Shown here: positions 1 to 12,254 of the stretch, one piece after another
Numbering within the stretch: the stretch's first letter is position 1
Layout of the letters: the number at the start of each line of letters is the position of its first letter
Origin: Trissonchulus latispiculum
Taxonomy: Eukaryota > Nematoda > Enoplea > Enoplida > Ironidae
Reading direction: 5' to 3'
Assembly: GCA_030248195.1 (NCBI GenBank)
Contig: JASAND010018301.1
Coordinates: 18,475-82,474, forward strand
Length of the DNA stretch: 64,000 bases
Made by a program: the position numbers and the translations under genes
The notes under the pieces: generated by a model
What the model was told of the DNA's origin: nothing
The model's input: the letters and a program-made list of their open reading frames with translations, nothing else
Databases searched by the model: none

Positions 1-395
1 TCAGTCAAATCTATTAAATCTAACCTTAGGATCTACTAAAAGTGTGCTATATTCAAATAACGTACATATATATACGTGGAAGAAGTGTAAACTGTTAAGT
101 TAAAGCCCTAAAACCCCCAAATAAATTCAGCTAACCTCATATTCTGCCCGATTGTGAACCTCGTGTGAACCTTCTCTCTAGCGTGAAGTCCCACCAATAA
201 CGCCTAAATTTAACATCCAAGCTTTCCCAAATCTAATTTTTGTATTCAACATATGCTGGCAACTTTTTGCTCGTTGCTGGTGGTTAGAGCTAAAACACAT
301 AGATCTGTGTCGACTAGAAACCATTGTATAAAATTATCATCAAGATCAGCCAGTTTGTTACACTTTGCGCCAGAAAGAAAATGGCTTTTTTGCAA

Positions 396-545
396 AATTC
401 TGACAAATGAAATTCTGACTAATGAAATTCTGACTAATGAAATTCTGACTTATGAAATTCTGACAAATGAAAGTTCAACTTATATTATTTCAAAAACCTA
501 AATTCTGACTAATGAAATTCTGACATATGAAATTCTGACTACTGA
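396..545. repeat. 15-bp minisatellite inside the foldback element
   Basis: About eight imperfect tandem copies of a unit close to GAAATTCTGACTAAT, with A/T substitutions and one interruption near 470-500. The copies are contiguous, without unique spacers, so this is a minisatellite and not a CRISPR array. Confidence 0.8.
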
Positions 546-1195
546 AGATAAACCGGCACAAGCATAGCCAATAGAATTTGAAATTCAGCTTGGCCACGCC
601 TTCTGTGCATAGTGCAAAACAATTTGAATATATCATTATCATTTGAATATTTGTGTATCTCATTATGAATTTGAAGATGTGCTACATATTCGAAATTAAA
701 TTATTTAATCAAGCTTGCTAAAGCGTTTGGTACATACTACATATATATTTTACAAATCTATGAAAATACTTAAATGTTTGAAGTTACTGAATCCTGATTT
801 TTCAATTTTACCCTTCATAAGTTTTGCAGTAGAGGCCAAATTGTTTATTTTTCAAATGAATTGACTAAAACTGTTTAGTTTCGTATGTATAATGAAATAC
901 GTATGTTTGCAGATTCTGTCTTGAAAACTGACCTTTTTGCCGCCATTAACCCTTTTAATCTCAGAGCAACTTAACAAGATTGCTTAACCTTGTGAAATTT
1001 AAACAGTTTTTATTTCTCACGCAGCTCGTATGCGTCACATTTCTGTGTAGTGTCAGAGTTTTGCAGTGTATGTGGACTTGAGCTCATGCATTACGGCTTT
1101 GTTCGTTTTGCGTTTTGTGTGGTTCTCTTATGGTTTTCTTGTTATTGTAGGATCCATCTCTCCAAAGTTGAGCTACGAACTTTGATTCCTGGGGC

Positions 1196-1432
1196 CGATG
1201 TTATCAAGCGTCTCAACCCGGGTTGAAACCTCGACCCGGGTTGAGATAGGGTTGAAACGTTTGACCCCGGTGTTATCAAAATCGGGTTGAAATAACAGGG
1301 TTGAATTTAAAACCTGGGTTGAGATATACCGAACTAACACAGGTTAAGATACATAGGTCAACCCCAAAATGTTTGATAACACTGGGTTGAACATCGGGGT
1401 TAAACCCGGGTTGAACTCAGATAACATTGGCC
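1196..1432. repeat. Palindrome-rich GGGTTGA / TCAACCC cluster
   Basis: Many direct and inverted copies of CCCGGGTTGA, including several self-complementary CAACCCGGGTTG cores, lie between the two arms of the foldback element. The words GATGTTATCA and TGATAACACTGG near its two edges also form an inverted pair, so this may be a smaller nested element. Confidence 0.6.
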
Positions 1433-1813
1433 TCTGATTTTACTGCAACAAACAAAGTTGCCAGCGTATGTTGAATACAAAAATTAGATTTTGGAAAGCT
1501 TGGATGTTAAATTTAGGCGTTATTGGTGGGACTTCACGCTAGAGAGAAGGTTCACACGAGGTTCACAATCGGGCAGAATATGAGGTTAGCTGAATTTATT
1601 TAAGGGTTTTAGGGCTTTAAGTGAACAGTTTACACTTCTTCCACGTATATATATGTACGTTATACGAATATAGCACACTTTTAGTAGATCCTAAGGTTAG
1701 ATTTAATAGATTTGACTGACTATAAACAATTTTTATTGATTCTGCGATGCGAACTCATCTGTCTCTCTTGAGGGAATCCTAATCCCATGCACACAGTACA
1801 CCAGCAGGCACCA

Positions 1814-2073
1814 ACCACCAAACTTTCGCCAAACCACACCTAGACCAAACTCAAGTTTGGCGAAAGTTTGGTGGAAGTTTGATGGTGTAAACATATATAC
1901 ACCAAACGTCCACCAAACTTACACCAAACTACCCCCAAACTGCCAAACTGAGTTTGGTCCCATAGCAATTTTCACCAAACGTTTGGTGAAACTGACCAAT
2001 GAGAATCCACCAGAAAGTCACATCCCTGTTTCTGTGCTATATATATATATAGCACAGAAACATATATATATAT

Positions 2074-2121
<48 letters not shown>

Positions 2122-2725
2122 TTGCATAGATATTTTTAATGCATTTGTTTCCTTCCGCCCTTAGTCACCTTTTTATTTCGTACTATTTGTTTGTTTTGTT
2201 TCCGTTAATGAATATAAAAAATCGGTTTCCAGCCTTCAGAATTCACCTAATGTATTGGAAGGCAGTATTGGAAATATTAAACAGAAAATTGAATAAGAAA
2301 TATAAAAAATTGGAAAAGGGAAGTATATATTGTACTAAAATTTAGCTAGGACCAGCTTAAATTTTGCCACTTGACTGCCACTCTTTTACCAGTTAAGAGA
2401 ACCAATGTTAATAAAAACCCTTTAATGTTCCAATCGTTTCAATTTGCTTCAAAATTGCCAGAAAATATCTGTGAATGGGGACTCCCCTCTAAGCTCAGGC
2501 CACCTATTACAAAGCCAAAAACAAAACCTGGAAATAACTGTTAAAGTGGGTTTAAACTGGCGCTCATATTCTCTTTAATTTTATTGGTTTAATCCTAAAG
2601 TTTGGGAAATGTTTCGAGGTAGTTTGTTCCAACGGAGTTTGGTAGTGTTAAACACAAAGTTTGCCAAACATTTATCACCAAAATTTGAGTTTGGCCAAGG
2701 TTTGGTTTGGCGAAAGTTTGGTGGT
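1814..2725. mobile_element. Inverted-repeat element with AAGTTTGG words
   Basis: The outer sequence ACCACCAAACTTTCGCC at 1814 is matched in reverse complement at the right end (ends about 2725). Further AAGTTTGG and CCAAACTT copies fill both ends (1820-1990 and 2600-2725). The interior includes a TA microsatellite and no recognisable coding region. Superfamily unknown. Confidence 0.6.
2038..2116. repeat. (TA)n microsatellite
   Basis: Two runs of alternating T and A, separated by a short CACAGAAACA-type spacer. Open reading frames across it are artefacts. Confidence 0.95.
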
Positions 2726-2744
2726 GTAAAAAAACTGGCCTTAA

Positions 2745-4625
2745 GGGGGGGGGGGGCTACGAACGGGTTGGCACAACATCGTCGGAGAGAGCTACTTTCC
2801 CGCCCAACGTTAGCCAACATATTAAAGTAAAAAAGTTTAGGGTGGGCAACAATATATCCCATATACACCGTTTTTGGCAGGACGCCAAAGTCGAAATTTT
2901 TGTGCGAAAAACGGGATTTTTCAAAAAGGGTTTTTCAGCTCTGGTGAATTAACGGTTCGACCGATTCTGTAACTTTCAGCCATAGATGTTAACTGTTACT
3001 AGTGCTAAATATTAAAAGTATTCCGGCTTTCGAGCGTTGCTTCCTTCTTTAGTTATGACAGCTCAAAGTTTGAAATTTTGCAAAAAGTTTCGAGGTGACC
3101 GTGCGCCGTTTTCGATCTAATAAAATTGGCAACCCCTAGCCTACCCCAGCTTTTTACCAGTTATTAAGCTCTAATAGGGGCATACTGTCTGTGAGTTTCA
3201 AGGGCTTTGGTTTTCTGGTTAGTGTGCTAGCCAACTTTTCGTTAAGAAATGACCCTTATTTTTAGGCCTGAAAAGCTAGCTAAGCGCAGTAAAAATGGGG
3301 TCAAAAAATTTTTTGTCTCCGATTTTGCCGAAAAGGTGGTTATAGGGGTTATTTGACCTGCTGAATCCGAATATGAAATCCTTTTTTCGATATGACGCTT
3401 CCTTCGTTCAGTATGCGCTTTCACCTGTCTTAGAGCTTTTTGGAGCGATAGCCATCCATACTTCGAGAAATCAATCTAGCATTTCTAAACACTGCAGCGA
3501 GGTTTAGTGACCTAGCTTTCGGCACATCTTGGTGCACTCACTGGCCTGTAATGTGCTAAGTTTCAGCCGATTCTGCCACAGTTACTTTGGAGTAATTGAC
3601 TCACATCTTCGATAATGGCGCCAAATAACAGCGACAATATCGATAATATAATCCAGCACTGCGAACACAGGGATTAGCGAAATCACGTCATTTATACCAA
3701 GAGTACATAATACATAAGAGTGTGACAAGCGTCACACTCTATGTAATCAGCTCGAGAGCCATGCTCTGCGCGCTAACGGCCGGTAACGGCTAACGGCCCA
3801 CCCCCCCCCGCAATTGCGTACCTAGTGGACCCCCCCGCAAATCAGTACCTAGTACGCAATTGCGTATGTTCACTCGCTGCTACAATATTCCATTTATCGG
3901 GACCCCCCCCCCCCCGCAAATGTGACCTATCACTTTTCAATGTCGAATGATAGGTCACATATGCTGGGGGGGGGGGGTCCCGGTAAATGGAATATTGCAG
4001 CAGCGAGTGAACATACGCAATTGCGTACTTGGTACTGATTTGCGGGGGGGTCCACTAGGTACGCAATTGCGGGGGGGGGGGGGGGGGGCCGTTAGCGCGC
4101 AGAGCATGGCTCTCGAGCTGATTACATAGAGTGTGACGCTTGTCACACTCTTATGTATTATGTACTCTTGTTTATACCAAAGTTAAGACAGATACTTGGA
4201 GTATTAATTGCCGCAAAGTTTGGTTCATTTGGTAAACCACAGCTCATTAGAAGTTAGTTTACCTCCACCCGTATACACCTACAACACCCAATTTTTCGCA
4301 TTTTGATCGTATCGCACAGAAAAGTAGGCAATGGTCTAGAGATTATTTTACGCGATATCAAAGCACTATATATCAGAACTAATTCCTGAAAATTTGGGTA
4401 CTGTGCCTTGCACATAGCGATCAGGGCGAGGCGAAGTTTGTGTACGTGTCATGTCGAGCTTTGGACCGATAACACCAACTTCTGATGGCTCCACAGCACG
4501 CTACGCTGTATGGAATTCTTTCTAACTTTAAACTATTTTACACTTAACCTAATACTATTATGTGGCAAAAGACTAGCTAGCTTTTCCAACATCGAACTTT
4601 TAGTGAAATTCGTAGCCCCCCCCCC
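2745..4625. mobile_element. TTAA-flanked poly-G element, copy 1 (interrupted)
   Basis: The element is TTAA then a run of 12 G and CTACGAA, ending TTCGTAG, a C run and TTAA (2741-2744 and 4626-4629). Apart from an inserted MITE (3698-4170) it aligns through its length with the copy at 16951-18351. TTAA target sites are known for piggyBac and Kolobok superfamilies. No transposase reading frame is present, so it is non-autonomous. Superfamily placement is inferred. Confidence 0.75.
3698..4170. mobile_element. CAAGAG-family MITE, copy 1, with 7-bp target duplication
   Basis: Nearly the whole element is one long hairpin. Tips are CAAGAGTACATAAT and the complement, then a 10-bp-stem sub-terminal hairpin (3717-3740 left, 4128-4151 right), then long C and G homopolymers. 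TTTATAC is duplicated at 3691-3697 and 4171-4177. The second copy of the host element (near 17890) acts as an empty site. No coding capacity. Confidence 0.85.
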
Positions 4626-4629
4626 TTAA

Positions 4630-7590
4630 GTCTGGGAACATTCCGCTAGTCATCTTTCTCGTTATTTGCTGTATATCGATAAAAATAATTTGAAGCTTAA
4701 TGCAGTTGCAATTCCTCACTGTGCCCGATGGAGGGATCTTCGAACACTTGCTTGCATTTTTAGTCGAAGCTAGAAATCTAATTTACAACCAGTTTTACGG
4801 ATAGCTGGCTTGGGAAGGGGGTTTTAACCTGGCCCGTGATCACTTTATTTGTCTTTATAACCTCCCAGTACTATTAAAATCCAGATTTTACTGTGATGAC
4901 TCAGTGTTGTTTTGTATCTATCTATTGTAATCTGAAACCGTTTTAGCTTTCAAAAATTGTCAAGCTTTATGACTGAAATTTTTGTTAAATTGCCCACATT
5001 TATGTTTGAGCTGGGCCTGCTAAAACAGTTTTATCTGTATGATTGTGGTCCAGTTCCAAATTTTGAAATTTTAAGCTAATCCTGTCCTACAGGCAGCTTG
5101 AAAAGAGTGTAAAGTAGAAGTTTCAATTGGTTTGTTTGTTCAAATGTGAAGCCACATGTCTATTGTAGTAAAGTCTGGTTTTCCCCCGAATAAATCGTCG
5201 TTATTTTAATATCATTCATTTTGTCTTTGAAATAGATTACGTACCGGTTTAGCTCTGGGTGAAATTTTCAAATCTGCGAAATGTCACTTCTACATTTTGA
5301 TTTGCGATGAAGTCGGCCAGCGCGATTTTTGCCTGACTCAACGAAGGCTGCGCTTTTGCACTGATAGTCTCAAAGTAAGTGTACCCGGAATTTTTGTTTT
5401 TTTCAAGTATTCTGCACTTGTTGTCTTTCCCTGTAGGGTGGGTGTCTTTTAGAGGCAAAAAGGTGTTTTTGAAGAGTCTGCCAATCTGAAGTGTGAAGTT
5501 TTCGGTTCACCTGTTGTTTATTTCAACACTTTTCGTGCTTGCATTTTAATCTTCTTTCCTTTGCTTTTCGTTTTTGTCTAGCTAAAAAAGTAGAACGGAA
5601 AGCCAAACTTTTTCTGCATTTATATATCTCTGTGTAACAGCAAAATTGTGTTTCTTAGATGAAAAACTATTGCAGATTGCCTTAGCTCATGATAGACACT
5701 TAAAAATTGACATCTGCGAAGTTAACTTTTTCAGATTGTTAGCATGATCTGAGGTTTTAGTTGTTGTGTTTGTTGTTGCTTTTGTGTTCAAGTCTTGGAA
5801 TTTAGCGACTAAACAAAAGTTCTGCTTAGACACCCACATGAAGTTTTATGAAATCCTATCAAAGTTTGAGTCGGTGGCTAAAGCTTTGGAGTGGACTGGT
5901 CCTGGCACGGCTGTTGAAGTTACAGTGTCAGCCACTCTGAGATTATGTCTGTGCAGAATTCGTGTACTTTTTTGTACGTACAGTAAATCTGTATAATCAT
6001 ATAAATACACACACACAAATAAGCAAACTAGTCAACATCCTACACGCAGTCTATGGGTGTGTGTATGTGTGCAATTTTCTGAAATTTTACATGATTTCAC
6101 GTAGCGTCATCTTCACAGAAGAAATACAGTCACGGTGATGGTGACTCGTTCGCTCGTTCTTTCATATACAGTTTCACTTTGCACTAAATCATCCATAGTA
6201 ATGATCTTATCGATGCCAACTCTTGCATACTATCCTAAATTTTCTATTCTTTAGGCCAGGTACCTACTGTAAAAGTTTCCAGTTTCAGACACTTTGAATT
6301 TCACTTTTCTGCTGAGCTGACTTTGCGCGCACCTGTGTCTTAATAAATCTAAGGTTAATAGATTGAACAGGTTGTTGAAACTTTTTTGAGATGAAAATGA
6401 TTTTACATATTTTTCTAATATTGCTTTCCTGTTTCTTATTTGTTTGCGATGCGCCACGATTAAGAAAAGAATCCGGTTGCAGTGATTTTTGAAAATGGAT
6501 TTGATATGGTTTTTTGTCTGGTGAAAAATACTTAGAAAATTAGTTCGGGCTCGTTCACTTTTGAGACTGGTATGATAAATTAAATCAACTAAAACACTGT
6601 TTTCCAAAAAGGCCTTCGGTTTTCACAAAAACTCATAAATATAATTAATAGTTTTGAAAATTCATGATAGAAAATAAAGTGTGAGCTGTGAGTGAATCAA
6701 ACGTTCAACACTTTTATTATCACGTGTATGCGACATGGAATTGTTTAGGTGTGAAAATTGACAAAATTAAATTATATGCCTGTGACCTAATTCAGAACAG
6801 AAATTTCTCGCTTTTTTGTGGTCCGAAAAAATGAACAACCATTTTTCAACTATCCATTCACTCATGAGAGGCGCTTCTGTCTGTGTACAATTGCATTTGT
6901 TGTGGTGAAAATTGTTAGGCGCGAGCTAATTTTCACCAGATAGACTTACTTTTGTTCGTTCCCCCGATAGTGGGGGTTTTCTGAGACTGGATAATCCTTG
7001 AAATTTGATTAAAATCTAAAGTTTTGCATGACCCATGAAAAAGTAGATGTCTACTTTTGTTGCTGCTGGTTTCATTTTTTCTACTTCCTCAAGCAGTTCA
7101 GACTGCAAAAGAGGCATAAGAATTGATACAAAGCTTGCACAGCTTTATTTTGGTTTGATCACTTTTTTGCAATGACAGCTTTTCTTAGCCTCTGTGATTA
7201 ACGTTGTATTACTGCACGTATAGCAAAAAATTACGTTTGTGAGTGGGATATATTATATATATTGTAAAAATGAAAGTCCATTTTTAAGCCAGACTTCGTA
7301 ACTGCCAACCATTTATTTTCAACATTGCGTGCGCCTCTGTTAAACTTTGTTACTTTTTCTTGTCACGTAACTCAAGTGGCGTATCTATTCTCTCACCCTG
7401 TCTTTGTTAAATCCTCTCAACAAAATAAATACTTTGTTCGTTTTTAGTATGCAAGAGTTGCATTCGTTTGATCAAACTAACGCTTTCATCCAAATTCGAC
7501 GTCAACTCATATTTTATTGCTGCTACTTTTATTGCTTCTTCATCGAGCAAGGAGCTAAGGACTCTATGCACTGAATGCTAATTCTGCCCT
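4630..7590. other. Unassigned AT-rich stretch upstream of the DnaJ gene
   Basis: I see no recognisable gene, tRNA or transposon here. There is a small CA/GT-rich inverted segment around 6006-6074. A 118-codon open frame on the minus strand (6251-6607) has no recognisable domain and is probably chance. The stretch is less repetitive than its surroundings, so it could hold regulatory DNA or introns. Confidence 0.5.
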
Positions 7591-7591
7591 T

Positions 7592-7607
7592 TATATAATT
7601 TTATAAA
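7592..7607 (+). promoter_or_regulatory. TATA-like boxes of the DnaJ gene
   Basis: TATATAA (7592-7598) and TATAAA (7602-7607) precede the DnaJ coding region. A start about 30 bases below the second box would fall near 7632, past the ATG at 7629 and about 45 bases before the ATG at 7680. This favours 7680 as the start codon. Function is inferred from position only. Confidence 0.4.
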
Positions 7608-7679
7608 TCTTGGAAGCACTGCAGCGTCATGATTGGTTTTTCAGAATTCTTTCCACTGAAATTGGACATTTTCCCGAGG

Positions 7680-8642
7680 ATGAAAACGGTGGATTTTTAC
7701 AATATTTTGGGCATCACGAGTGAAGCCACGGAGGAGGAGATCAAAAAGGCCTATCACAAGCTGGCCCTTCAGTATCATCCGGATAAAAATAATACCCCCG
7801 AAGCTGAAGAAAAGTTCAAATCTATCAATGAAGCCTACGAAACCCTATCAGACAAGGAGAAACGCCGAATCTACGATGACTATCAGAATGGTCGTTTACC
7901 GTTTGGGATCTTCTGCCCCCCGTTTCCGTCCGGTGACGTCCCACCCCCCGGGGGACCCCATCACCGGTTTCCTCCACCGCCCCACGGTCCTCCGGGTTCC
8001 GAATTCTTCCCGCATCGAATGCCCCGATTTCCCCATCCTCCACGCGGGCCCCCGCCGCCTTTCAGCGCTAGTCAGAATTCACCAAAACTATCCAAGTGCC
8101 CGCCCACCATACGCGATCTGTTCCTGGATTTGGAAGAGCTTAAGTTTGGCTGCTCCAAAAAGGTCAAAGTTCAACGGAAAGTCGTGAAACCGAGCGGATC
8201 CTTCAAGGAAGAAACGAAGACTCTCAGTGTCACAATCGATGCCGGCGTCCGCCTTGGCTCCGGGATCGTCTATCCGAAGGAGGGCGATCAGCTGTCGAAG
8301 CGAGGCCCCAGTGATCTGGTTCTGGTGATTCGGGATCGTGAACATGAACACTTTCGTCGCCAAGGGATCCACCTACACTACATTGCCAGGATTTCCCTGA
8401 TGGAGGCCCTCTGCGGATTCACTCGTGATATTCCAACCCTGATGCGAGATCAGCCTCTGAAATTCGCCAGCTCCGACCCAATCTCACCCAAAACCTTGAA
8501 GATTTTTCCGGGTCAGGGATTGCCGGACCCGGACCAAAAGGATGTCTGTGGCGATCTGATTGTACACTTTGACATTAGCTTTCCAGACAAAGTTACTGAT
8601 TCAATGAAACTGGCCTTGAAAGACGTATTGAAAAATGTTTAA
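7680..8642 (+). CDS. DnaJ/Hsp40 class-B (DNAJB1/4/5-like) co-chaperone, intronless
   Basis: The protein is 320 residues from the ATG at 7680. The J domain spans about residues 1-70, with the Hsp70-stimulating HPD motif at 33-35 and the following DKNN. A proline/histidine/phenylalanine-rich linker (about 72-140) replaces the usual Gly/Phe region. Two C-terminal substrate-binding domains follow; blocks such as [24 protein letters not shown] and GDLIVHF match DNAJB1-type proteins. There is no CxxCxGxG zinc finger, so it is class B. The known family role is delivering clients to Hsp70 and stimulating its ATPase in cytosol or nucleus. An in-frame ATG at 7629 would add 17 residues before the conserved start; 7680 has A at -3 and places HPD where the family has it. 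The frame is intact, intronless and richer in G+C than its flanks, so a retrocopy origin is possible. No poly(A) tract was seen downstream. Confidence 0.9.
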   Translation: MKTVDFYNILGITSEATEEEIKKAYHKLALQYHPDKNNTPEAEEKFKSINEAYETLSDKEKRRIYDDYQNGRLPFGIFCPPFPSGDVPPPGGPHHRFPPPPHGPPGSEFFPHRMPRFPHPPRGPPPPFSASQNSPKLSKCPPTIRDLFLDLEELKFGCSKKVKVQRKVVKPSGSFKEETKTLSVTIDAGVRLGSGIVYPKEGDQLSKRGPSDLVLVIRDREHEHFRRQGIHLHYIARISLMEALCGFTRDIPTLMRDQPLKFASSDPISPKTLKIFPGQGLPDPDQKDVCGDLIVHFDISFPDKVTDSMKLALKDVLKNV

Positions 8643-8967
8643 ATTGCTCGCATTTATTTATGCTGTCGCTAAAAAATTGTAAATACATGCATTCGTGGGC
8701 TTTCGCTGACTGTTGCTTTTTACGACTACAGCAATTTAAAGTATAGTACACTTGGGGCATGTGCAGTTGTGTGCAACCGATAACCTGCCTTTAGTTATTA
8801 TGAGTTCAATCGTTGACAATGTAATGTAACAAAAATCGCTTTGTATGAAGGAGTGTTTTAATGGTCAGAAAAGGAACTTTTGTCTTTAAATGAACAAGGC
8901 AACCCCTAAAATAGGACTTACGTAACCGTAGCACACCCACTTCTTGAGTCAGAGCAAAAACTTTTTG
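8643..8967. other. Short unique stretch after the DnaJ stop codon
   Basis: Presumed 3' untranslated and intergenic DNA. I see no canonical AATAAA within about 150 bases of the stop, only AT-rich variants, and no repeats. Confidence 0.4.
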
Positions 8968-9043
8968 AGTCATGATCCTTGGGTGTACTTATTGATCCGC
9001 CTCTTACTTTTGTGGATCCTTCCCGCGGATGAGATGCAGTGTT

Positions 9044-9169
<126 letters not shown>

Positions 9170-9536
9170 TTTAATGCGTTTAATAAGTTTAACAATATTT
9201 AAGTTTATGTGCGTAATGTACAATTCAAAAAGAAAGCTGAATTTCTGATAATATTTTGCAGGAATCTGTTGACACGTCCAATTCATAGTAGTTCTGCGTA
9301 AATTACATTAAAGTATGGTCAACAACGCTAGAACATTCTCGAAGAGCGGTCGAGAATTAGACTGGTCGGCCATTAACGTGTCTTCGGATTGTGTAAAAGT
9401 TACATAGGTCAGCGTTTTCGTTTTTTATTTTTATAATTAGAAGGAATGCGGATTGTTTTTGATGAGTGGATCATGATGAAGAAGAATAAATTTGCAAACT
9501 TTCTGCAGACTATCTTTCCACGATTCGCAGCGCCAC

Positions 9537-9810
9537 TTAGTGTTTTAGAACGGCCGGGTTCAATCGGCCGGCGGCCGGCCGCCGGCCACCGAACAGTGTC
9601 ACCGGCCGGCCGCCGGCCAACGGCCGGCCGGCCGGCCGTTGGCCAACATCTGCTGTTCTGGTCAAATTGCTGTGTTAACTACAAATATTTGTGTTAAGCC
9701 GGCGGCCAGCCGCCGGCCGAACGGCCAGACACAGCCGGGCCGGCCACCGGCTCAAAAACCGCCGGCCGGCCGGCGGCCGGCCGCCTGCTTCCCGGCCGTT
9801 CTAAAACACT
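9537..9810. mobile_element. hAT-like MITE with GGCCGGC arrays and 8-bp duplication
   Basis: Tips AGTGTTTTAGAACGGCCGGG (9539-9558) and the exact complement (9791-9810) are flanked by AGCGCCAC at 9529-9536 and 9811-9818. An 8-bp duplication is characteristic of hAT elements. The interior is mostly overlapping GGCCGGC palindromes, much richer in G+C than the flanks. Non-coding. Confidence 0.8.
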
Positions 9811-9913
9811 AGCGCCACCCTCCCGCACAAACTTTAAACTTGGATTTCGGGAAATAATCCAGAAAAGTAAGAGGTGAATCAGAAAGTAACTCCACCCTAG
9901 GTTCATGACTCAA

Positions 9914-10671
9914 TAGGTCTTGACTTTGATTCAAAACGTGGGTGAGCTACGTTAAAATATATAATCGTACGTAGCTCGTAGTTTGCATTACTTTTCGATA
10001 AAATTTGTTTAAAAATGCGTCACAAATTTTAGCTGGGCAACCAACTTATATAGTAAATTAAATTTGCTAGTGGCCAACGTCTCATCAAGATCAATCCATT
10101 CTAGTCCGTCAGCAAAATTAAAAAATTATCGCGGATCGGAGCTAATCGATTGGTAAAACCTATTTTGAATTAAGTTTAATAAAGTTGATGCATAATCAAC
10201 CACAGCAGACGCATAAAACTGCAAGATTCCAGCTGGTCGTGGTTGGCTAATCCAATAGCTAAACAACGGTCAAGGGCTTTCGGCCAACCAACCAACAGTC
10301 AACGGCCAACCAGTTGGCAGTTGGCTCCTGTCGTATGCTACCTTTTAACCCATGCTAGATGATTAGAAGTTTTCCTGTTTCCGGATTTATAGCCGTTAGC
10401 TTTCGTTACTTTGTGTGCTCTACTTCACAGATGGAACCAGGTCAGCGGCTCAGTTCGGGTCAAAGCTTCGGCACGGTCTTGACCCGGTTTTCTGAATTCA
10501 CCACAAATTTTAGAAATTTTTTGCTTGCCAAGCTAAACTATTAGCCTAAATTTTTGTTCGAGATGCAGCATAAATTTGCTTTTTTCTTATATTTTACGCT
10601 GGACTGCGGCAACCTAAATTTCAGAATAAATGCGGAATAGCTGAACATTAAGTCTTATTTTTGAATGGAGA
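9914..10671. other. Unassigned stretch between inverted-repeat elements
   Basis: No gene recognised. TTGGC/GCCAA words cluster at about 10230-10325, and may be the tip of another degraded element. Confidence 0.4.
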
Positions 10672-12254
10672 ACTAAAGTCTGACCAAAAAATCTTGGAAC
10701 CGAACAGTCAGCACTAGTCCTGAGTTATCCTTTGAAGGTAGCCTATATAAAGTATATATTTTTAGAATCCTCAGGAGGAGGACATTCCGATAAACCCATC
10801 ATAACCGGTCTATATCCGGTTACCGGATACTAAATCGATAAAAACGCTTCAGATTCGGAAGAAAAATGCTAATTAATTCATACTCTAGTATATTGGTCCT
10901 TGGCTCAAAACATTTCCGAAAATCGGGTCACATCCGGTCCATGTCCGGTAACCGGATGCACAGGTCACAAAAACTGTACAGCAAGATGGGTAGGTCGTAC
11001 AGTTTCGCTGATTGGATTTTTGGATTCCTCGGGTCGAAATTAGTCTGTATCCAAAATTTTGTCCGGTTTTGACCAAAATTGCGTGATCTATGGTCGTATC
11101 CGGTTCGCAAAAAACCGGAAAAAACTGTTTCCGGCCTGGTGCTCGGAACCGCGGATTAAAAATGTTCCCTTTTGGCACAATGAATGTTTGGGAGGCTACT
11201 TTCATTTTACCGGTGTCAAAGCAATCGAATATCCGGTCCATTTCCGGTTCTGAGCTTTGAAATTTGAGATTTCATGGGCTATTATCTCAGTATCCGGTTG
11301 GTTCGGAAGTCAAATTATTGTATTAAAATTATATTTGGTCTATCCCTAACCAACACCAACCTCAAATTACTTCATATCTGCTGTAAATTTTGAATGGCAG
11401 CGTTTTAAAAATGGTTCAAAAATAGGTTATATTGCATGCGAGAAAGCTAAGCGTATGGGATCAAATCCCATGTCCGGTTTAACAAATAGACAAAACAAAC
11501 AAAAATCACCCATTTTTAAAACGCCGCCATTCAAAAAATACAGCAGATATGAAGTAATTTGAGTCGGTGTTGGTTAGGGATAGCCCAAATAATCATTTTA
11601 ATGAAATAATTTAACTTCCGGACCCCCGGAAACTCAGATAATAGCCCACGAATTCTCAAATTTCAAAGCTCGGAACCGGAAATGTACCCGATATTTGATT
11701 GCTTTAACACCGGTAAAATGAAAGTAGCCTCCCAAACATTCATTGTGCCAAAAGGGAACATTTTTAATCCCGCGGTTCCGAGCACCAGGCCGGAAAAACA
11801 GTTTTTTCCGGTTTTTTGCGAACCGGATACGACCATAGATCACGCAATTTTGGTCCAAACCGGACAAAATTTTGGATACAGACTAATTTCGACCAGAGGA
11901 ATTCAAAAATCCAATCAGCGAAACTGTACGACCTACCCATCTTGCTGTACAGTTTTTGTGACCTGTGCATCCGGTTACCGGACATGGACCGGATGTGACC
12001 CGATTTTCGGAAATGTTTTGAGCCAAGGACCAATATACTAGAGTATGAATTAATTAGCATTTTTCTTCCGAATCTGAAGCGTTTTTATCGATTTAGTATC
12101 CGGTAACCGGATATATACCGGATATGATGGGTTTATCGGAATCTCCTCCTCCTGAGGATTCTAAAAATATATACTTTATATAGGCTACCTTCAAAGGATA
12201 ACTCAGGACTGGTGCTGACTGTTCGGTTCCAAGATTTTTTGGTCAGACTTTAGT
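10672..12254. mobile_element. 1.58-kb near-perfect palindromic (foldback) element
   Basis: Arms of roughly 0.75 kb (10672 to about 11430, and about 11500 to 12254) are near-identical reverse complements around a loop of about 70 bases. Tips are ACTAAAGTCTGACC and GGTCAGACTTTAGT. The arms contain several CCGGTTACCGG-type words. Matching open frames in both arms are a by-product of the inverted repeat and show no recognised domain. No target duplication is obvious. Confidence 0.85.

Larger units (their letters stand above)
1..1719. mobile_element. Foldback DNA element with about 267-bp terminal inverted repeats
   Basis: The first ~267 bases reappear reverse-complemented at about 1453-1719, with outer tips TCAGTCAAATCTATTAAATC and its complement. 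The interior holds a 15-bp tandem array (396-545) and a palindrome-rich GGGTTGA segment (1196-1432). No transposase is encoded, so it is non-autonomous. The left flank is outside the window, so the target duplication and superfamily cannot be determined. Confidence 0.8.

Noticed and set aside
396..545. Regular short repeats resembling a CRISPR array
   Set aside because: The units are contiguous without unique spacers, and the surroundings are eukaryotic transposon DNA.
7720..8372. Overlapping frames inside the DnaJ gene on both strands
   Set aside because: They are shadows of the conserved DnaJ frame and have no similarity of their own.
10885..12060. Paired open frames of about 100-119 codons on opposite strands
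   Set aside because: They mirror each other because they lie in the two arms of a palindrome; no recognisable domain.
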